A stretch of 64,000 bases of DNA from Liolophura sinensis. Its lineage: Eukaryota; Mollusca; Polyplacophora; Chitonida; Chitonidae. Below, piece by piece: positions 37,401 through 45,232 of the stretch (its first letter is position 1; each line of letters starts with the position of its first letter). Location of the stretch: assembly GCF_032854445.1 (NCBI RefSeq), contig NC_088304.1, positions 27,537,732 through 27,601,731 on the forward strand, given 5' to 3'. A program made the translations under genes and the position numbers. The notes beneath the pieces were generated by a model, which searched no databases, was not told the origin of the DNA, and saw nothing but the letters and a program-made list of their open reading frames with translations.

Positions 37401-37740
37401 AAAGAAAACTCATCTGGCCCACCATTTCTTGAATTATGCATACATTTATTCCTTCAACCTGCTATATATGCGTAAGGCATATATAATTCCACATTTTTTC
37501 CGTAGAATATGACATGTCAAAGACTGAAATACTGTCGCACTATTTCAGGGCTCTGAGATGAATGACATTGACAAATTTTTAACTTGACATTACAACATAG
37601 ATGAGCCTGGAGTCCAGTTTTCGAGTGCAGCTGAACATTGTGTGAAAGCAGACCTCTTACATACCTTGATAAGCAAATGATTTGGGAGTTATACTGTCGT
37701 CGGCCACTTCAAGACGTAGAACAAGAAGAGACACCGACAT
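22259..37740 (-). CDS. BRAP: BRCA1-associated protein (BRAP/IMP), RING E3 ubiquitin ligase, 15 coding exons
   Basis: Gene-sense exons run from 37740 down to 22259 and give about 663 residues once two single-base indels are allowed for; human BRAP has 592. The start [16 protein letters not shown] matches the conserved BRAP N terminus. Domains in order: BRAP2/RRM-like region at about 205-320 (starting [12 protein letters not shown]); RING-H2 at about 343-382 with ligands C343, C346, C362, H364, H367, C370, C379, C382; UBP-type zinc finger at about 396-433 with C396, C399, C408, C411, C416, H423, H427, H433; coiled coil at about 480-600; basic tail [10 protein letters not shown]. The known family is cytoplasmic, restrains Ras-MAPK signalling through KSR, retains NLS cargo and binds ubiquitin. 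All introns are GT..AG. Oddities: exon 6 has one extra base, exon 8 lacks one, and exon 8 heads a 19-copy array. It is divergent from QPRT. Confidence 0.95.
22935..23850. repeat. 41-bp minisatellite in the last BRAP intron
   Basis: About 22 units of TGTATTTCAGGAGAAGTGAT followed by GATTTATCAAAACAACAGTG, spaced 41 bp apart (for example 23281, 23322, 23363). A block of four units (164 bp) is itself duplicated: GGACAGGTGATG occurs at 23401 and 23565. The array ends within about 20 bp of the exon 14 donor. I found no similarity to any BRAP exon. Confidence 0.93.
23867..24013 (-). CDS. BRAP: BRAP exon 14 (coiled coil)
   Basis: Forty-nine codons including [18 protein letters not shown], which aligns with LTNELKEEQEMNKCLRANQ. 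The acceptor is CTGTGCTGCACAG and the donor GTATAG. A 41-bp minisatellite begins almost immediately inside the following intron. Confidence 0.92.
24205..24522 (+). mobile_element. SINE family B (tRNA-like head, CACTCA tail)
   Basis: Box-B-like GGATCAATCCTGGGTCGAGT, body with CCTCGCTTGGCGTTCAGCA and ACTTGCCTTTGCTAAGTCGT, and tail ACGACGTTAAACCCCAAGCA then CTCACTCACTC. It shares the body with the copy at 61268-61472. It lies in a BRAP intron, antisense to the gene. Confidence 0.85.
24685..24798 (-). CDS. BRAP: BRAP exon 13 (coiled coil)
   Basis: Thirty-eight codons of heptad-like, Lys/Glu-rich sequence ([20 protein letters not shown] and onward). It is less conserved than its neighbours but in phase 0 at both ends. 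The acceptor is ATTGACAG and the donor GTGAGT. Confidence 0.88.
25262..25400 (-). mobile_element. SINE family A with internal deletion
   Basis: Tail TTTATTTGATTGGTAATTTA and central domain GGCGGCCAGCATTACCGTGG join directly to ACTGCCGGAGAGGAAGCCAG, skipping the CATCCGCAGG segment. Confidence 0.82.
25682..25771 (-). CDS. BRAP: BRAP exon 12 (coiled coil)
   Basis: Thirty codons, [20 protein letters not shown] and so on, the start of the coiled coil (human YSYLLTSQLESQRIYWENK). The acceptor is AATTTCTCAG and the donor GTGATT. Confidence 0.94.
26339..26505 (-). mobile_element. SINE family A in a BRAP intron
   Basis: TTGGTGTTTTATGCCGTACTC through ACGACCATCCGCAGGTTC to GACGAAGCCAGCATG. It lies 45 bp from the exon 11 donor region. 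Confidence 0.85.
26549..26729 (-). CDS. BRAP: BRAP exon 11 (UBP zinc finger, C-terminal part)
   Basis: Sixty codons beginning [13 protein letters not shown] and including [14 protein letters not shown], the conserved end of the ubiquitin-binding finger. The acceptor is TTTCTTTCAG and the donor GTAATT. Confidence 0.95.
28120..28187 (-). CDS. BRAP: BRAP exon 10 (UBP zinc finger)
   Basis: Encodes [20 protein letters not shown] plus AF, almost identical to the human finger. The acceptor is ATGTTGCAG and the donor GTCAGT. It ends two bases into the Arg codon. Confidence 0.94.
28352..28620 (-). mobile_element. full-length tRNA-derived SINE (family A)
   Basis: On the minus strand the head resembles a tRNA: GGCTCAGTTGCTTAGCACG near 28600 as box A and GTGAGTTCAAGCC near 28535 as box B. 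It is followed by the conserved central domain (CATAATGCTGGCCGCCG) and the tail ACACCAATCAAATAAATAAAT near 28352. This is the best complete copy in the window and defines family A. It lies in the BRAP intron between exons 9 and 10. Confidence 0.88.
28968..29043 (-). CDS. BRAP: BRAP exon 9 (last RING ligands, start of UBP finger)
   Basis: Encodes [18 protein letters not shown] followed by IECGSQE, containing RING ligands C379 and C382 and the first UBP-finger cysteines. It starts with the third base of a codon, so it needs an exon 8 ending two bases into a codon. The acceptor is TTTCAG and the donor GTACTA. Confidence 0.94.
29659..31837 (-). repeat. 19-copy 114-bp tandem array derived from BRAP exon 8 plus its 5' splice site
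   Basis: The donor motif (plus strand CTTACCTGG) recurs at about 29698, 29812, 29926 and so on to 31750, exactly 114 bp apart on average. In gene sense each unit is exon 8 minus its first three bases, donor GTAAGC, and about 33 bp of downstream intron. Only the copy at 31756-31837 is preceded by the real acceptor. The units' own preceding sequence (GGTGTCTGTGTGAAG) is a poor acceptor, and the inter-copy gap of about 37 nt is very short for an intron. Lesions: TGG to TGA in the copies near 29710 and 30280; a destroyed donor (CTTAACTGG) near 31066; indels near 31410 and 31770. Five units form a 570-bp higher-order repeat, with 29660-30229 nearly identical to 30230-30799. Confidence 0.95.
31756..31837 (-). 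CDS. BRAP: BRAP exon 8: RING core, only copy with a 3' splice site, one base short
   Basis: Starts after acceptor TTTCATTTCAG and encodes [20 protein letters not shown], which supplies zinc ligands C362, H364, H367 and C370. It ends at donor GTAAGC. The length is 82 nt, whereas the junction phases require 83. Most downstream copies read CAATGGGGAGAC, but this one reads CAATGGGAGAC, so splicing to exon 9 would shift the frame just before the last two RING cysteines and hit a stop. It is the first transcribed member of a 19-copy, 114-bp array. Loss of one G in a homopolymer may be an assembly error. Confidence 0.88.
32309..32374 (-). CDS. BRAP: BRAP exon 7 (first RING ligands)
   Basis: Twenty-two codons, [19 protein letters not shown], carrying RING ligands C343 and C346. 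The acceptor is TTGTTTCACAG and the donor GTAAGT. The next coding base must be in phase 0, which exon 8 satisfies. Confidence 0.94.
32585..32699 (-). CDS. BRAP: BRAP exon 6, with a one-base insertion
   Basis: The exon is 115 nt, but both flanking junctions are phase 0, so 114 is expected. Reading begins [19 protein letters not shown] and then leaves frame. Dropping one G from the GGG run at about 32640-32643 (CCC on the plus strand) gives [21 protein letters not shown], which aligns with the family's IEDDVCQLVYVERAEV. This is either a homopolymer assembly error or a real frameshift. Splice sites are intact (acceptor TTTTGGCAG, donor GTAAAT). Confidence 0.88.
32951..33114 (-). mobile_element. 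SINE family A with internal deletion, head retained
   Basis: Tail TTTATTTATTTGACTGATTAG and AGTGTTTTACACCGTACTCA, then a jump to GAGGAAGCCAGCATGGACTG and the tRNA-like head ending GGCCACAGAGACC. Confidence 0.8.
33430..33508 (-). CDS. BRAP: BRAP exon 5 (BRAP2/RRM-like domain)
   Basis: Encodes [19 protein letters not shown], the most conserved block of the BRAP2 domain. The acceptor is GTGCTTTTAG and the donor GTAGGA. The exon ends in phase 0. Confidence 0.93.
33690..33858. mobile_element. fold-back pair of SINE family A tails
   Basis: 33690-33740 reads as a minus-oriented tail (TTATTTGACTGATGTTGTTT, TACTCAAGAAT). 33745-33858 reads as a plus-oriented 3' part (GTGGGTTTCTCCTGGGCTCT, CATAATGCTGG, TATCAAATAAA). 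The two are joined head to head with no spacer. Confidence 0.7.
33895..34005 (-). CDS. BRAP: BRAP exon 4 (BRAP2/RRM-like domain)
   Basis: Encodes about residues 227-263, including [20 protein letters not shown], which aligns with [20 protein letters not shown] of the human protein. The acceptor is GTTTCTCAG and the donor GTGAGT. Confidence 0.93.
34490..35995. repeat. 65-bp minisatellite in BRAP intron 3
   Basis: More than 20 degenerate units built from CCACTGACAGGCTA, AACCACTGGCAGGT and CACAGGCTTG. In the right half the spacing is 65-66 bp (starts at 35711, 35776, 35842, 35907 and 35972). The left half is more diverged and irregular. It ends about 95 bp from exon 3. Open frames across it on both strands are by-products of the repeat. 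Confidence 0.9.
36090..36534 (-). CDS. BRAP: BRAP exon 3 (Ser-rich linker and start of BRAP2 domain)
   Basis: At 445 nt this is the largest BRAP exon. A low-complexity Ser/Thr/Arg-rich linker accounts for most of the extra length over human BRAP. It is followed by the conserved [20 protein letters not shown] that opens the BRAP2 domain. The acceptor is TATTTTAAG and the donor GTAAGC. Confidence 0.93.
36996..37154 (-). CDS. BRAP: BRAP exon 2
   Basis: Encodes residues 26-78, including [16 protein letters not shown], which aligns with the family segment GRREMTDVIIET. The acceptor is TTTTTTCCCAG and the donor GTACTT. Confidence 0.9.
37665..37740 (-). CDS. BRAP: BRAP exon 1
   Basis: Encodes residues 1-25. 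The ATG at 37738-37740 matches the family start (MSVSL). The donor is GTATGT and the exon ends one base into a codon. Confidence 0.92.
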
Positions 37741-38534
37741 CACTGCAAGTTGTCAAAAGACAGTGAAATAAACAACGCAAATACATAATCTATCCGCGAA
37801 TAATGAGGGATGTTGTGACATAAGTCCCTTTTCTTCCTCTAACGAAGAAGAGCTCGCGTTAGATCTCTACGATTGGGCTGGTTTCAGGCGAGAGCGACAG
37901 GCGGACTGCACTCTTGCACGAGAGCCCATCATTCCGAGGCCAAGCAGTGAAGTTTTTAAACGAAACCTTGTTGTTTTGTGTGTGTGCTCGACGTACATTA
38001 AGCCAGCTGTAAAGCAATTCCATCGAATGGAATGGAAAAGAGTTATTTTTACCTGCAGATGATGAATTATGCGGATCACTTTCATGTTAAAAGTTCACCG
38101 ATATAAATCTCAAACTAATAGGCCCTACACAGGATAACTTGATTCTGAACCACTGCAAAACCTGGAGACAAATTTAGCCCCAGCTGAGTGAACCAAATAT
38201 ACATGTAGGCCTATACGTAGATCATGTGAACAAATGCATGCTTTAGTGTGGACGAAACTGACATTAAAATTTGTTGTACCGTAGCCTTCTAACTTTCACT
38301 TTTTTCAGTTCAATTGTTGTTTGATGATTCATATATTTAATCGGTAACTTGTATATGAAGCAGTAATTTCAAAAAATCAGTTTTGTTTCAGAGTTAGTCC
38401 GGTCAGCATCAAGTGTTTCAACCTCATCCACATGCACGGCGAAATATTCCGAATGCTGGAGATCCCTTGCAGCATCGCGTCGCGCCACAACAAACCCAAA
38501 CACGTTAACAACTTGAGGTTAAGTTGTACTGTAC
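37741..38534. promoter_or_regulatory. divergent BRAP/QPRT upstream region
   Basis: The two initiator ATGs point away from each other across 794 bp, so this region must contain both 5' UTRs and probably both promoters. A CCAAT box on the minus strand (ATTGG at 37872-37876) lies upstream of BRAP. I see no clear TATA box or CpG cluster and no SINE. Confidence 0.5.
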
Positions 38535-39165
38535 ATGAATGAGAACAACATATCTGGCTTTCCCGAGGTTAGTGCAGATATCATAATGAGTTCAGAGGAG
38601 GAAAAGACCTCCGACAGCCCTCGATTTCCAAATTTCTCGACTCTTTTAAACCCGGTGACTGTTCGCCACATGGTGCGTGAGTGGTTGAAGGAAGATTCCC
38701 CAAGTTTTGACTACGGCGGGTTTGTTGTCGGGGAGAAAGAGGAAGAGGCCGTCCTTCTTTTAAAAAGCCCCGGCGTCTTAGCAGGCGCACCATTCGTGGA
38801 AGCTGTGTTCAAAGAGTTAAACTGTGAAGTAGAGTGGTTGGTCACGGAAGGGACGTTTTTGGAATCGGTGAGGACTGTAGCGAAAATCACAGGAAAGTCC
38901 GGCGGTTGTTGTTGGTGAGCGAGTAGCTCTAAACTGCATTATGAGATGTAGTGGTGTAGCGACGGTGGCCAGGCGCCTATGCCAGGCGGCTAAAAAGGCC
39001 GGTTGGGGCGGGGAGGTCGCCGGAACCCGCAAAACCACCCCCGGATTCAGACTTGTGGAGAAGTACGCCCTGTTAGTTGGCGGCATTTCCACCCACCGCT
39101 TCGATCTGTCATCCATGATCATGTTAAAAGATAATCATATATGGGTGGCAGGTAATATTGAACAG
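38535..39165 (+). CDS. QPRT: QPRT exon 1, with a one-base frameshift
   Basis: The frame starting at 38535 encodes the N-terminal domain as far as [10 protein letters not shown] and then runs into a stop near 38916. The +1 frame continues with [20 protein letters not shown], exactly as in the family (human CLLLGERVALNTLARCSG). The extra base lies in GGAAAGTCCGG at about 38892-38899. The exon is 631 nt where a multiple of three is expected. The donor is CAG/GTGAGG. Confidence 0.92.
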
Positions 39166-41835
39166 GTGAGGGAAAACAACACGCCATATTTGTTACACAT
39201 ATTATATATCTCTGGTACATACAAAGTCTTTTATTCTTTTGAATGATTATCAAACCTTCATTTTTTATCTCTACCTCTTTTACCAGTGCTTCTATAGAAT
39301 TATAGAAAATTATGGAGAAGTACTAAAAATAATATGCATGTTATGAAGGAATTAGTGTTGTAAGTGGGTGAGGGTGCGTTGGTGTAATCTTACATGAAGT
39401 TAACTGGAGACCACATACCTTTTGCCGGCCAATAAATTTGTGACTGAGATTTTATACGGCAATCACAAAGAAATCATGTAAGTGAAATATTCATACATAA
39501 GGCATAACATACCAATCAAAAATAAAATCAAAATTTGAAAATTTGATCAAAATACTAGATATTGTTGTATAAAATTAAAAGTAATGTCATTACCTTAGCA
39601 GAAAGGAAACGTATTACACGCATATATAAACACTGTAGTACGACAACAGAACTCCAGACTGGATTTTAAATTAACATGAGAACAACTTACAAGGACCTGT
39701 GGAGTGAAGGACTATGCTAGGGAGGAAGTGGACAGTCCTGATTTTAATGCCTCTGATGGGTGGCTTTGCCATTTCTTAGCACGCCACATTCTGTTTGTTC
39801 GGAAACGAACAACTGTGACCCAGTAGTTATTCAAGGATTTTGACAGTAAGACTGAAATCTTCCAGAACTATAGGGGGAATTGTTTTCAATTGTTTCAATG
39901 GTTTTCAGTATGGGGGAATCTCTGGTAGTAGTAACCAAGAATACCATTTCCAGCAACGGAAAACTGTCCTGAAAAACATCACACTCATGGAGATTTACTT
40001 TTACCCCTTTTGATAGGGGTAAAAGTAATTAAAGTAAAGTTATGTATTTGTGATGGATGCCCAGGTTGTGGGAGGATACTCCACAAAGATTGAGGTGGAG
40101 TGTAGACCTGCATGTACATGTACTCTGTTACAGGCTGTAAGGATGCCCGGGTTGTGGGAGGGTTCTCCACAAAGTGTAGGTGGAGGTGGAGTGTAGACGT
40201 ACATGTACATGTACTCTGTTACAGGCTGTGAAAGATGCCCAGTCTGTGGAAGGGTTCTCCACAAAGATTGAGGTGGAGTGTAGGCCTATGTGTACATGTA
40301 CTCTGTTACAGGCTATGAAGGATGCTATTAAAGATTGAGATGGAGTGTAGGCCTACGTGTACATGTACTCTGTTACACGGTGTGAAGGATGCCCAGGTGG
40401 TGGGAGGACTCTCTACAGAGATTGAGGTGGAGTTTAGACCTATGTGTACATGGACTCTGTTACAGGCTGTAAAGGATGCCCAGGTTGTGGGAGGGTTCTC
40501 CACAAAGATTGAGGTGGAGTGTAGACCTATGTGTAATTGCTACTCTGTTACAGGCTGTGAAGGATGCCCGGGTTGTGGGAGGGTTCTCCACAAAGATTGA
40601 GGTGGAATGTAGGAGTGTGGAGGAGGCCCAGGAAGCAGCACAGGCTGGAGCTGAAGTCGTCATGCTGGACAACTTTGAACCTGCTGTAAGATTACATGCA
40701 TGTACTGCTAGTCTATATACTAAAGCTTGGGGAATTTATTGCTGCCGCCTGGTGTTATGGCTGTTAGGGTAAGGCTGTAAGAGTAAGGCCAGTATTTTAT
40801 CCAGACTTTGGTCGTGCTACAGACTTTAAAAATGAGAATCATGGATTTAGACAACATTAAGGTATATTTTCTGTTTTATGGGCATTTTATTTTTGTTCTG
40901 ATCTTGTATGTTTTAGATGATTTTCCCATTTTTTCAAAGGCTTTCCAATCACTTTAATACAAGAAGGTGTATGTCTTCAACAGGAACAATTTGCTGGAAC
41001 AGTCCACATTTTCCTCAAATCAGATTATTTTTCACTTTTATTTTTGTAACCTCTTCCTGCTTTGATAACGAATGCTTTCTTCCTGTAAAACAAAAATTGG
41101 AATTAGTGTGGCCTTAGTGAGAAATATAAAATAGAATGATGAGACAACATTTTTTGAAGCCATTTTGTTTAAGAAGGTTTTAATAATCTTGAAATAGGGT
41201 GTCCAAAGGTCACTAATTTTTTTAACAAAAACTAACTAACTGACAAAACTGTAACTGAGGTAGAATGAAAAGAGGCCGTATTTCACCGGTTACATGTGAC
41301 CAGTTGCCACCTATTACTTTGTCACTGCTCTGGTTTTGCTACCTGTGTTGTAAGTCTTATATTGTATTGGCCCACCTTGATTAAAGATGCCAAAATAGGG
41401 CTGTTCTCAGTTGTGCTTTTGGCATGACACAAAAATATAAATATCTGTCAAACATTGAGACTGGTTGCAAGGAGACATGATTTCAGTTATGACTGAAATA
41501 AATGATTGTTGACAGTAACATTAAACCATGACCAAACGAATGAATTGTCAGTCAGCACATTTGTTTTAATTTGCGTTCTTCTTCAGGCGGCGAAGTCTGC
41601 ATCCAGCATTCTGAAGGAGAAATTCCCCAGCTTGACCATAGAGGCCAGTGGAGGGATCACAGAGGACAATATCCTTCAGTATTTTGACCAAAACATTGAT
41701 GTGGTGTCACTGAGCAAGCTTACCCAGGGTTATGAGGCTCTGGACTTCTCCATGAAAATCCTCAAAGACGGCCGTGATCCCAGAAACTTACCTGTAAAAT
41801 CAGAAGATGTTTCCAAGAAACAAAATTCTGTTTGA
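38535..41835 (+). CDS. QPRT: quinolinate phosphoribosyltransferase (nicotinate-nucleotide pyrophosphorylase), 3 exons
   Basis: Exons 38535-39165, 40554-40685 and 41587-41835 give about 336 residues once one extra base in exon 1 is ignored; human QPRT has 297. The enzyme converts quinolinate and PRPP to nicotinate mononucleotide, CO2 and pyrophosphate in de novo NAD synthesis from tryptophan. Visible motifs: KSPGVLAG near the N terminus; [15 protein letters not shown] (RKTTPG near residue 165); MLKDNH (K near 198); KIEVEC (EVE at about 226-228); MLDNF (248-251); EASGGI (273-278); and [13 protein letters not shown] near the C terminus. Exon junctions are all phase 0 with GT..AG introns. The first ATG gives an N-terminal extension over human; ATG at 38586 (MSSEEEK) is an alternative start. 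A frameshift at about 38892-38899 splits the frame in exon 1. Intron 1 contains several partial copies of exon 2. Confidence 0.94.
39166..40045 (+). other. QPRT intron 1, proximal part
   Basis: AT-rich intronic sequence between the exon 1 donor and the exon 2 fragment array. I recognise no repeat or gene in it. Confidence 0.6.
40046..40610 (+). repeat. ~88-bp tandem array of QPRT exon 2 fragments with their 3' splice site
   Basis: Units consist of ACATGTACTCTGTTACAG, then GCTGTGAAGGATGCCC and the next ~40 bp of exon 2, breaking off at GAGTGTAG. Exon-like starts fall at about 40134, 40225, 40312, 40380, 40466 and 40554 (the real exon); a further partial unit near 40050 lacks the acceptor. Spacing is 86-91 bp, except one unit with a ~22-bp deletion. 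Acceptors at 40134, 40225, 40312 and 40466 keep TTACAG; the one near 40380 is mutated to TTACAC. No upstream copy has a donor, and reading through reaches stops. Confidence 0.93.
40554..40685 (+). CDS. QPRT: QPRT exon 2
   Basis: Forty-four codons, [20 protein letters not shown] through [10 protein letters not shown], flanked by acceptor TACTCTGTTACAG and donor GTAAGA. It is the last and only complete member of a tandem series of exon 2 fragments. Its donor is unique in the series. Confidence 0.93.
40686..41586 (+). other. QPRT intron 2
   Basis: A 901-bp AT-rich intron with a GTAAGA donor and a TTCTTCAG acceptor. I see no SINE or tandem repeat. Confidence 0.7.
41587..41835 (+). CDS. QPRT: QPRT exon 3 (C terminus)
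   Basis: Acceptor TTCTTCAG, then 82 codons including [18 protein letters not shown] and [12 protein letters not shown], ending TGA at 41833-41835. The C-terminal ~20 residues (Lys/Ser-rich) extend beyond the human end. Confidence 0.94.
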   Translation, partial: AAKSASSILKEKFPSLTIEASGGITEDNILQYFDQNIDVVSLSKLTQGYEALDFSMKILKDGRDPRNLPVKSEDVSKKQNSV

Positions 41836-42049
41836 TGGTAATTTCTAGGTATAAACTTTGTCTCGTGTGTTTTCTTCTAAAGAAAGTGTGATAATGGTGT
41901 GCTCAACAGTGTTTTCATAGCAATAAGGCATTCATGAGTTTTGTGTTTGTTTTTGATCAGTGGTGGAAAATTTGTGATGATTTTGTGATGAACACAGCAC
42001 CAGCCTCCTTCAGAGTGGCATGCCACTAACTCACTACCACATGTAGCCA

Positions 42050-42300
42050 AGAGTAGCAGGCTTCTGGCTGTCCGCAACCAGGCTGAAGGTTATCTGTGGC
42101 ATAGCTCATCACCAGCACACTTGTAGCAGGCTTCTAGCTGTCCACAACGAGGCTGAAGGTTCTCCGTGACATAGCTGACCACGAGCACACTTGTAGCAGG
42201 CTTCTGGCTGTCCACAACCAAGCTCATGGTTCTCTGTAGTATGCCACTAGCTCACCACTAGCACACTTGTAGCAGGCTTCTAGCTGTCCACTACTGTTCA
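42050..42300. repeat. ~70-bp tandem repeat downstream of QPRT
   Basis: Four units of TAGCAGGCTTCTGGCTGTCC starting at about 42054, 42124, 42194 and 42270, so the period is 70-76 bp. It lies within the likely QPRT 3' UTR. Confidence 0.85.
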
Positions 42301-42486
42301 CCTGGCCTGTATCATCTGCTGAAGGTGTAGAGATACTGATGTGGTATGACAGTGGTTATGTGGTACTCAGAGCCACTGGAGCATACATTCTCGTCTGCCA
42401 TTGTTTCATGGTCATTTCACAGCCTCATCACATGCAGACCACAGACAGACCAGTGATTGGCTACTAGGTCACTGTTCATGTAGAAT

Positions 42487-42492
42487 AATAAA
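42487..42492 (+). terminator. candidate polyadenylation signal of QPRT
   Basis: AATAAA about 650 bp after the stop codon. A second AATAAA lies near 42738. Transcript ends would be needed to choose between them. Confidence 0.35.
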
Positions 42493-43019
42493 GCCATAGG
42501 CTACTGTGCTTATGCAGTATGTATAGTGTCTGTATAAAGGAGCCTCACGTCAGTTGGAATTTAAAGCCATCAGCAATGGCTACATGGAAAATGATTTCCC
42601 AGCATTGTGTAAGAACATTCAAAACTTTATCATAGGGTCATATTTTGCCGTCCAACTCATAAAACTATTTGTTACTTTTTGCTGTGTAAATACATTTGTA
42701 ACCACCTAACACCCCCACCCCCACTCTCCTTCCCCTTTAATAAATGGTCTGACTAATAAGTCAGCCTAAAAATCATTGTACACAAGGAGAGTGATGCGGC
42801 TGTGTTTTTACACTCCTTGTTCAAGGTTTCTCAAGCCTCATCTAAGGGTGTGTCTATTGAGATTGTGAGCTTAGCATTTTGAGACAACCTTCTTTTATGT
42901 ATGTGTAGCATACATAACATTTCAATGAGGAGAATGACATGTGTTTCTGTGATGCTATGTATCAGCTAAAAGCTTTATTGTTGAAGGTATTTTTTTATTA
43001 TTAAAATAGACAGTTTAGC

Positions 43020-43113
43020 TGTCCCACCATAATGCTGACCGCCGTCATATAAGTGAAATATTCTTGAATACGGCGTAAAACACCAATCAAATAAAATAAA
43101 TAAATAAATAAAT
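43020..43113 (+). mobile_element. SINE family A, 3' end
   Basis: CCACCATAATGCTGACCGCC to CACCAATCAAATAAAATAAA. Only the last ~90 bp are present. Confidence 0.85.
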
Positions 43114-43420
43114 CTTCATATATTTATATGGTTTTTAATCATCAAACAAGTAATAAACACACATGATGAAACCAAAGATCAATTCTATCCAAACAGTATT
43201 GTGTGCAGCAATATGCAATATATTCTCGTTTTACCTTCTAGTGGTAGCAGTTTTGTAACTAGTCAGTGGGCACATTTATACGTATTGTAATGGTGGAGTA
43301 AAAAAATGCATCATAACTAAAGATACATTATTTTTTATGTGGATATTATTTTATTAATATACATGTAAATGTACCGGTATTGGTAAATAAACATCCATTA
43401 AACTACTCATACTTTTATGA

Positions 43421-43484
<64 letters not shown>
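43421..43484. repeat. (AT)n microsatellite
   Basis: About 30 uninterrupted TA dinucleotides. The apparent Tyr-Ile open frame across it is an artefact. Confidence 0.97.
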
Positions 43485-43487
<3 letters not shown>

Positions 43488-44284
43488 ATTGAATTGTTAT
43501 TCCTTGAAGGTTATAAGTATTTAACTGCAATCAGATTTAGACAAGATAATCCAAATCAATTCCACCCCACCCGACAAAAAAAGAACAAGTCGCAGTGCAT
43601 GTCAGACAGATTTTGGAAACCGTTTAACATGAGTCATTATGTGAAAGAGGTGTACGGGTGCTCGACGACTTGAGAAATTTTGGGCTTGTTGAATTGATAT
43701 TTTTCAACTAGACTTCAACTGCCGTTCCTGAAACGAAAGAAACGTACTCCAATTTCTACTTGAGAACATGTGTGCTTGGATTTTGAATCCAGGGGCAATA
43801 ACTCTATTGGCATAAATCTTATTCGCCACGATATGGCTGCTATACTGCCGAAGTGGCGTTGAAGTCGTAATCACTCAATTATTCGAAAGACTAGGTTGGG
43901 AACTTGGCTACCGCGTCCTGTTTGGAGGTTCTGAAAAGAAAGAACGTATAACTCGTCTGGAAGATCTTCCGTCTCTTCCAGCTTGGTTCAGAAGGTCTAG
44001 ATGAGCCTCTGGAAGCAATAGAAGCGAAATCGAAAACACAGAAGATACATTTTGGAACAAGAGGGTGGCCTCAGTGTGCGACCTACCATGGATAAGGCTA
44101 AACCATTGTTTGAAAGTAGCTGAAGATAATCCGAAGGCTTCGCTAGTCTAATACAATATTGTTATCATATATTCAGATTTGAGCCTTAATCTGGACTGCT
44201 CTGAAACATTCTTTTGTCAGGGTTTGTCATATTACCCACTCCACATAAAACGACTAAAACTGAAATTGTCACATCATAATGAAA

Positions 44285-44440
44285 TCGGGCCAACCAGTCA
44301 TGTTTCCTTGCTCTAACCTCTCAGCGCTGAGCACCAAGCGAGGCTGCAGCAAGAGACACTTTTAGGTATCTTTTTTTTCCCTCCTTGATATGACCCGACC
44401 CGGATTTGATCCCGGGACCTCCCGACACCATCCTTCCGCA
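44285..44440 (-). mobile_element. SINE-like element, family C
   Basis: GGGATCAAATCCGGGTCGGG (box B) followed by the body with AGAGGTTAGAGCAAGGAAAC and TGACTGGTTGG, matching 13000-13252 in order and orientation. Confidence 0.62.
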
Positions 44441-44529
44441 ACGAAACTATAATTGCATACCTTCAAGTCAGTGGATATATTTGAGTTAGGAAGATAGGAA
44501 GTTTTGAGCCCGTAATTTCACTGCATGTT

Positions 44530-44800
44530 AACGGTTTCGGTGGCATAGTGTTTAGAGCGTCTGCTTTGAAGTCGGCAGGCGTGGGATCAAACCTGGGACA
44601 GGTCATACCAATGTCTGTATCCACATGAAAGACAGAACCAGTTGCCATTTCACGGTCATAACCACACTTGTTATATTACTACCTTTATAAACTGTTCAAA
44701 CCGATAAAGGAATCTTTTATACAAACGAACACCCGCCGTCGTATTAGTGAAATATTCTTCAGTGCGGCATAAAACGCCAATTAAATAAATAATAAGTAAA
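44530..44800 (+). mobile_element. tRNA-headed SINE with a family A tail
   Basis: Head GGTTTCGGTGGCATAGTGTTT (box A) and GTGGGATCAAACC (box B), an unrecognised middle, then CCGTCGTATTAGTGAAATAT and AACGCCAATTAAATAAATAA. The head differs from that at 28352-28620, so this may be a separate subfamily. Confidence 0.75.
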
Positions 44801-45232
44801 CCGCTAACCAAAACAATAAATAAATATAAACAAACGACAACTATTACTATTCAATACATTTATATTACTATTCAATACATTTAATCAGATGAACACTTTT
44901 CTCAGTCTTCTCACGAAGGAACGGTTTGCGAACAACTAAGTCTTTGTCGTTATTGTGTTAGCCAATTTGACTGAAGCGGAAAACTGACTTACTAGTTTGC
45001 ATGCAAACTCCTGCACGCGCTCCAAATATATATATACATGCATATCCTGCAAAACATTATTAGTGTGTTTTGAAAATGGGAAGGCGGCAGATTTTTAATC
45101 CCGTGAGGTGGCGCTAGTGTAAAACAGGACTTCGAGCCATTGTTACGTCAAATACGGATTGCATCTTAACGTCTACACCGTCACAATGTATCATGCTGTC
45201 CTTATTGCGACTTCATCATGATGAGCTGGAAA

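Noticed and set aside
43380-43673. 97-codon frame with a Tyr-Ile run
   Set aside because: It crosses the (AT)n microsatellite and has no other coding signature.
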